A stretch of DNA of 34,296 bases from a virus: positions 1-34,296 of the IMG/VR virus record IMGVR_UViG_3300033571_021075; one strand, given 5' to 3'. Both the position numbers and the translations under genes were made by a program. Every line of letters starts with the position of its first letter. The stretch's first letter is position 1. The notes beneath the pieces are model-generated. The model had not been told where the DNA came from. It searched no databases and saw nothing but the letters and a program-made list of their open reading frames with translations. Below are positions 31,081-34,296 of this stretch, in pieces.

Positions 31081-31797
31081 TCAGAACGGGACGTTATCTT
31101 CGGGTTCGTCGCTGTTGCCGGACTTGGCCTTGATGTAGGCGTCGAGGGCGGAGCGAAGGATGATATCGGCTTCGGAGATGCCCTTGTCGCCGTACGGCTT
31201 GGGTTGCCACTCCTTGGCGTACCAATCGAGGCTGTTGGCCGGAAGCGATCCGAGCGTCTGGCCCTTGTTCTTGCCGAAGTGGAGGGCGACATTGCGCCAT
31301 TCACCCTGCACGGACGTAGGAGCCTGCTTGGGCTTGATGTTGGCGTCGGCGGCAGACTTGGTGAACACGCCGGTGTTGTAGGTGTTCACGGGCGCCTCTA
31401 CCGAAGCCTGACCATCGTCATCCTCTGCGGCCAGATTTGCGATGGCCGACAGCGCGTACCGCCTCAGGTAGCTATAGATCGAGCCGGCTTTCTGGGCGTC
31501 AATCTTCGCCGGGTCGACGGGAAGGTGAGCCGAGAACTCCATCTGATCTCCGGAGACGTGGAGCAGGATGCTCTTGATGCCTACCTGTCCGTTGTAAGAG
31601 GACGGGTGCTGGATGATGGTCCAGCCGTGCTTGGCGAAAGTCCCTTTGATGGCGTCAATATGCGAACCGAGGGTAGCATACTTGTTGCCGTAGTGGGGGT
31701 TCTTCGCGTCGAACTTTGGCGACTGCACTTCGCTGATAGCCTTGACCAGAGCCGCGGAAGCGACGGCGCTGAGCTTGATGTTGTCTTGGTATTCCAT
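31081..31797 (-). CDS. erf: ERF-family single-strand annealing recombinase with SSB-like acidic tail
   Basis: 238 aa from the start at 31797, which lies 8 bases after the preceding gene's stop; a longer frame would overlap that gene. The ERF domain is clear in the first 130 residues: LVKAISEVQSPKFDAKNPHY (starting about residue 17), then GNKYATLGSHIDAIKGTFAK, and AGSIYSYLRRYALSAIANLA with the acidic AEDDDG. ERF proteins anneal complementary single strands during phage recombination or genome circularisation. A second domain (about 165-220, ALHFGKNKGQTLGSLPANSL and on) resembles a small DUF3820-like unit. The C-terminus DEPEDNVPF copies the acidic, Pro-Phe-ended tip of bacterial SSB. Confidence 0.85.
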   Translation of the reverse strand: MEYQDNIKLSAVASAALVKAISEVQSPKFDAKNPHYGNKYATLGSHIDAIKGTFAKHGWTIIQHPSSYNGQVGIKSILLHVSGDQMEFSAHLPVDPAKIDAQKAGSIYSYLRRYALSAIANLAAEDDDGQASVEAPVNTYNTGVFTKSAADANIKPKQAPTSVQGEWRNVALHFGKNKGQTLGSLPANSLDWYAKEWQPKPYGDKGISEADIILRSALDAYIKAKSGNSDEPEDNVPF

Positions 31798-31805
31798 GGT
31801 GGGAG

Positions 31806-32000
31806 TTATTTGGATTTGGATTTGGTTTCTGCCTGAATGGCGAGATTGACGGCGATGGACCGGCCGATGATGGCCGTCGCAAGCTGAGTCTGGTTGATGC
31901 CGTATTTCTTGGACATGTCGCGGAACGCTTTCCACTCCTGCTTGGAGAGCCGGAGGGTCACGAACTGACGCGGGATCTTATAGATTTTGGGCTTGGACAT
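31806..32000 (-). CDS. Small ribbon-helix-helix-like protein, 64 aa
   Basis: Strand QFVTLRLS, helix KQEWKAFRDMSKKYG and helix NQTQLATAIIGRSIAV fit an Arc/MetJ-type RHH fold, with short basic ends. It is probably a DNA-binding dimer. The start overlaps the preceding stop as TAATG, and ERF follows after 8 bases, so it may regulate the operon or act with the recombinase; neither can be shown. Two RHH-like proteins in one short operon is noteworthy. Confidence 0.6.
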   Translation of the reverse strand: MSKPKIYKIPRQFVTLRLSKQEWKAFRDMSKKYGINQTQLATAIIGRSIAVNLAIQAETKSKSK

Positions 32001-32380
32001 TACTTGCGGGGCATCGGGTGGATGCGGGTGTCGTCGATGACGTGAGGCGACTTGATGGACGTCTCAAGCTTCTCGAGCGCGGCGGCTTCCTTCTCCTTGA
32101 GTTTGATCGCGTCGTACCCTTCGGCCATGAGCCTGAGGTCTTCGAGCGCGATGCTCTCGGAGAACGTCACGTGCGGCGTGATGCCCGAGTCCGGAGAGAA
32201 CGACAGCGTGGTCATTTCATTGACCTGCGTGAAGTGCGTCTCGGCGCTGAAACCGCCGGCGATGGCGATCTTGTAGGCGTCCGACGGGTTGCTCATCGTG
32301 TAATGAGCCATCCGGCGCTTGGTTAGGTCCCATGGCGTGTGGTACGCCACGGATACGAGGTACATTTTGGTTTTGATCAT
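32000..32380 (-). CDS. Hypothetical protein, 126 aa
   Basis: Unrecognised. The start at 32380 (MIKTKMYLVSVAYHTPWDL) is preferred because it lies one base after the neighbouring stop; AAGGA lies upstream at an 11-base spacing. The N-terminal half is beta-rich with a Tyr/Thr pattern, then an EALEDLRLMAEGY-like helix and a charged helix with an acidic/basic end. Small phage early proteins of this type often have no known function. Confidence 0.6.
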   Translation of the reverse strand: MIKTKMYLVSVAYHTPWDLTKRRMAHYTMSNPSDAYKIAIAGGFSAETHFTQVNEMTTLSFSPDSGITPHVTFSESIALEDLRLMAEGYDAIKLKEKEAAALEKLETSIKSPHVIDDTRIHPMPRK

Positions 32381-32381
32381 G

Positions 32382-33047
32382 TTAGTAGACTTCCTTGGTT
32401 TTGATGCGGTTGGCAAGTTCGTGATAGGCGGCGATGAGGGCTTTCTCCTCGTTGTTGAACATGGCGTAGATGCGCATCATTTCCTTGCGCATGCGCTCCT
32501 GAACCTTCTTGCGAGCCTTCTCGTTCTCCGGGTAGGTGTTCATGATCGCGGCGACGACGGCGTGTACGGCCTCGGTGACGCCGACGGGATCCTGAAAATC
32601 CTCGTCGATGGGAAGCGAAGGGCGCTTAACAATCTGGGAGTCCCCGAACTGCTTGGCGGCGCGCTTCACGGCGGCCTCGATAGGAGCCATCAGGTAGCTA
32701 TCGACGTTCACCATATTGGCGACTCGGTAGCCCATGTCGGCCAGAACGTCGATGGACTTGGGGATGATGTTCATCCGGGCGTTCCTCACGAAGACGGAGG
32801 ACGGCGCGGACTCGTCATAATCCTCGAGCGTGACGCTATAGCTCTTGTTCTTCTTGTCGAAGACCATGTAGCCATGGACGGCCGGGATGATCCATGTGCC
32901 TTCGTGGTCGAGCTTGTCGACGAGCTGGCGTTGCCATTCGACGAATTCGCTCCAGCGCGTGGCCGGGATCTGGGTTCTGGGATCCTCCATGAAGTATGAA
33001 GGATCGTCGGTCACTTTGATGACCTTGGTTTTTTTGTTTTTACTCAT
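32382..33047 (-). CDS. Hypothetical protein, 221 aa
   Basis: Unrecognised. The start at 33047 (MSKNKKTKVIKVTDDPSYF) is chosen because a longer frame would run into tRNA-Cys. Basic N-terminal tail, an alpha/beta middle (VHGYMVFDKKNKSYSVTLED, about 58-77), and a C-terminal helix pair rich in Arg, Lys and Glu (about 165-215, ARKKVQERMRKEMMRIYAMF). No catalytic motif. The leader is A/C-rich without Shine-Dalgarno. Co-transcribed with the ERF gene, so a DNA-metabolism or host-takeover role is possible. Confidence 0.6.
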   Translation of the reverse strand: MSKNKKTKVIKVTDDPSYFMEDPRTQIPATRWSEFVEWQRQLVDKLDHEGTWIIPAVHGYMVFDKKNKSYSVTLEDYDESAPSSVFVRNARMNIIPKSIDVLADMGYRVANMVNVDSYLMAPIEAAVKRAAKQFGDSQIVKRPSLPIDEDFQDPVGVTEAVHAVVAAIMNTYPENEKARKKVQERMRKEMMRIYAMFNNEEKALIAAYHELANRIKTKEVY

Positions 33048-33068
33048 TGTGTATGTGTGGGTGGAAAG

Positions 33069-33142
33069 TGGAGGCTGAGGCGAGAGTTGCACTCGCGTTA
33101 CGTGCTTTGCAGACACGGGCATAGCTACTTTGCTACTCAGCC
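33069..33142 (-). tRNA. tRNA-Cys (anticodon GCA)
   Basis: Acceptor GGCTGAG/CTCAGCC with discriminator T and encoded CCA (complement of 33069-33071). Anticodon stem CGTGT/GCACG with loop CTGCAAA (anticodon GCA). T-arm GCGAG-TGCAACT-CTCGC. The D-arm is short, with a 3-bp GCA/TGC stem. It reads TGC and TGT. It lies between two leftward genes and is probably processed from the operon transcript. Confidence 0.9.
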
Positions 33143-33152
33143 GGAAAGTGTG

Positions 33153-33166
33153 CCCCCTTTCGGGGG
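33153..33166 (-). terminator. GNRA-capped hairpin before tRNA-Cys
   Basis: Minus strand CCCCC-GAAA-GGGGG between the 78-aa gene stop (33173) and the tRNA-Cys 5' end (33142). There is no T-run, so it is more likely a partial terminator or an RNA-processing/stability element than a full stop. Confidence 0.35.
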
Positions 33167-33172
33167 TCTCGA

Positions 33173-33409
33173 TTACTTCTGGATCGTGTTCAGGCCGAGA
33201 TTGGACTCGATGCGAGAAACGCGAACGTTGAGGTCTTCGATAGCCTTGATGGTGGCGTTATGGATGCGGATGATTTCTCCCGCGTCCTGCAGAGGGTTGA
33301 CCTCGGAATGGCGCTTGTTGAGGAGCGCGATGACCGGGTTTTCGAGGTCCTTGATGAGAGCCTCGATTTCCTCCTTCGACACCTTGGCCTTATGATCGAT
33401 GAACGACAT
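33173..33409 (-). CDS. Hypothetical coiled-coil protein, 78 aa
   Basis: Almost entirely helical: KVSKEEIEALIKDLENPVIA, then a short linker and IIRIHNATIKAIEDLNVRVS and beyond, a heptad-like pattern. No family recognised. It may be an oligomeric accessory or regulatory protein. The leader consists of repeated A/C-rich units with no Shine-Dalgarno. Confidence 0.55.
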   Translation of the reverse strand: MSFIDHKAKVSKEEIEALIKDLENPVIALLNKRHSEVNPLQDAGEIIRIHNATIKAIEDLNVRVSRIESNLGLNTIQK

Positions 33410-33464
33410 AGGTTGGGTTGTTGGTTGTTAATGAACGTGGCCGGTGTTTGTCACCGACTCCAGC

Positions 33465-33493
33465 ACTATTGGTAACTGTGTACCCTCGTGCAA
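33465..33493 (-). promoter_or_regulatory. Weak sigma70-like promoter candidate
   Basis: In the 102-base gap upstream of the 78-aa gene, TTGCAC (33493-33488) and AATAGT (33470-33465) are 17 bases apart, with 3 of 6 and 4 of 6 matches to consensus. A hairpin CGGTG/CACCG (33442-33456) lies downstream of it. This is the only gap in the leftward operon large enough for an internal promoter; support is slight. Confidence 0.2.
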
Positions 33494-33511
33494 CATCAAT
33501 TTAACAATATC

Positions 33512-33943
33512 CTACCGAAAGTTCGTAAGTCGCTGATATTTAACGTGATATTTCTCCATCTTTTTCTGGAAATTGACCGGTGTGCACCAGATCCGACCCC
33601 CCATTTTGACGTATCCAGCCACTCCGAAGCGGTATCCAGCGTAGACGTCGGCGAACGTAGGCTCCCTGTTGAGCTTAGCCTTCAGCCGTATGTATGTAAG
33701 TTCTAGATACAACGCACAAGCACGTCGCGCGGGTTCCGGGTAATGAGCGTCGGTCCACGGGCGATCGGATACTTCACTCCACGCGTCCTTAGAAAGTCCA
33801 TACGCACCGCGAGCTATTATCATGCCCCGGTAAGTGTGCAGGTATTCGTCGGCATCCTTGACGATGCCCGTCTCCAGCTCGCGCACGACGTCGAGCTGAT
33901 CCGCCTTGGCGAGTATGCCAAGCATAAGCAACAGCCACCTCAT
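33512..33943 (-). CDS. Secreted lysozyme-like (transglycosylase-type) protein, endolysin candidate
   Basis: 143-aa protein with a short hydrophobic signal-like N-terminus (MRWLLLMLGILAKA). RELETG at 21-26 offers a glutamate (E22 or E24) where SLT/lysozyme proteins carry the catalytic one. It is followed by ARGAYGLSKDAW (44-55), the typical 'xGxYxxS/T-x-x-x-W' segment, then DAHYPEPARRACALYLELTY and DVYAGYRFGVAGYVKMG. This matches small secreted peptidoglycan hydrolases, so it may cut cell-wall glycan at lysis or entry. The start has GGAGG 8 bases upstream and overlaps the previous stop as ATGA. The signal could be cleavable or a SAR-type anchor. Confidence 0.4.
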   Translation of the reverse strand: MRWLLLMLGILAKADQLDVVRELETGIVKDADEYLHTYRGMIIARGAYGLSKDAWSEVSDRPWTDAHYPEPARRACALYLELTYIRLKAKLNREPTFADVYAGYRFGVAGYVKMGGRIWCTPVNFQKKMEKYHVKYQRLTNFR

Positions 33944-34092
33944 TTAATTGGCCTCCATTTGTTTCGATCAGAATGAAACAAGGCCTTCCATCTTTCGAGG
34001 TCGGCCTTGTGTGTTTCGCTTACCTTAATCTTCTCGAGCGGCGTCAGCAGCTTGAGCCCGGGCTTCATGATTTCTGGGCGTCGCTTGCTCAT
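33940..34092 (-). CDS. Hypothetical protein, 50 aa
   Basis: Small basic protein, MSKRRPEIMKPGLKLLTPLE then KIKVSETHKADLERWKALFH and SDRNKWRPIK. It is joined to both neighbours by ATGA stop-start overlaps, which is strong evidence that it is translated. No fold or family recognised. Confidence 0.65.
   Translation of the reverse strand: MSKRRPEIMKPGLKLLTPLEKIKVSETHKADLERWKALFHSDRNKWRPIK
33952..33956 (-). promoter_or_regulatory. Ribosome binding site of the lysozyme-like gene
   Basis: GGAGG on the minus strand, 8 bases before the ATG at 33943. It is one of the few strong Shine-Dalgarno sites on this strand and supports that start. Confidence 0.6.
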
Positions 34093-34296
34093 TTGGCTTC
34101 ATGCCTGTCGATGCAGGGAGGAATCTTGCCGTTGATTTCCTCGTAGGTGGTCTTGCCTTCAAGTTCCTTGAGTTTGAGTTGAGCCGCAGGGGAGTGCATC
34201 ACGGCCTTGGTCAGCCGCTCGACCTGTTCGCACAGGAAAGCCGACCTTGCCATTTCCTTTTCGTGCATCTGGTCAAGGCACTCGTTGCCCTCTTTA
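34089..34296 (-). CDS. Hypothetical protein, C-terminal part, truncated by the window edge
   Basis: The frame is open to the right edge: 68 residues are visible, ending KTTYEEINGKIPPCIDRHEA then K, with TGA overlapping the next ATG as ATGA. An internal ATG at 34253 has AAGGA only one base before it, too close to be used well, so the real start is probably outside the window. Helical and charged (MARSAFLCEQVERLTKAVMH); unrecognised. Confidence 0.6.
   Translation of the reverse strand, partial: KEGNECLDQMHEKEMARSAFLCEQVERLTKAVMHSPAAQLKLKELEGKTTYEEINGKIPPCIDRHEAK

Noticed and set aside
31060-31836. 258-aa plus-strand frame opposite ERF
   Set aside because: Antisense shadow of a recognisable ERF gene; Val/Gly/Asp-rich translation typical of an artefact.
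32319-32999. 226-aa plus-strand frame
   Set aside because: Antisense to the 221-aa gene, which has consistent operon spacing and a start fixed by the tRNA upstream.

Overview
The window looks like part of the genome of a tailed dsDNA phage (or a closely related prophage), most likely short-tailed (podovirus-like). It is gene-dense and GC-rich by eye. A virion cluster on the + strand runs from a probable capsid fragment through neck, fibre, tail-nozzle-like and internal proteins into one enormous gene. It is followed by a holin-like gene and then by an opposing strand of small DNA-metabolism genes and tRNAs. I see no sheath, tape measure, integrase, rRNA, IS element or CRISPR array. The host cannot be named from the sequence.

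Layout. 2-181: C-terminus of a probable major capsid protein. 194-3298: small head/neck genes, an adaptor-like protein, a tail fibre and an unlisted 35-aa membrane peptide. 3298-4686: tail-nozzle (beta-propeller-like) protein. 4686-10036: five virion proteins, the last four without any cysteine. 10036-29043: a single 6,335-aa reading frame, over half of the window. It resembles the large polyvalent proteins of phages: two HExxH zincin modules, an EIQSD-type module, Ala/Gly-rich segments near the N-terminus, and two helix-turn-helix-like units at the extreme C-terminus. 29036-30437: holin-like protein and a multi-membrane protein with an embedded lipobox-like segment and a coiled coil. 30515-30538: strong leftward terminator where the two strands converge.

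The leftward strand reads, in order of transcription: an edge-truncated gene, a 50-aa protein, a secreted lysozyme-like protein, a 78-aa protein, tRNA-Cys, three small genes including a ribbon-helix-helix (RHH) protein, an ERF single-strand annealing protein with an SSB-like acidic tail, tRNA-Arg(CCU), tRNA-Gly(UCC) and a second RHH-like protein.

How it may work together (inference). The neck, nozzle and fibre genes build the tail. The cysteine-depleted proteins and the giant protein are probably packaged and ejected with the DNA, the giant protein acting in the new host. The leftward operon handles recombination and regulation, and supplies tRNAs that match AGG and GGA codons, which are commoner in the late genes than in the early genes I checked. 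Most virion genes are joined by TAATG/TGATG or near-contiguous stop-start junctions, so translational coupling is likely.
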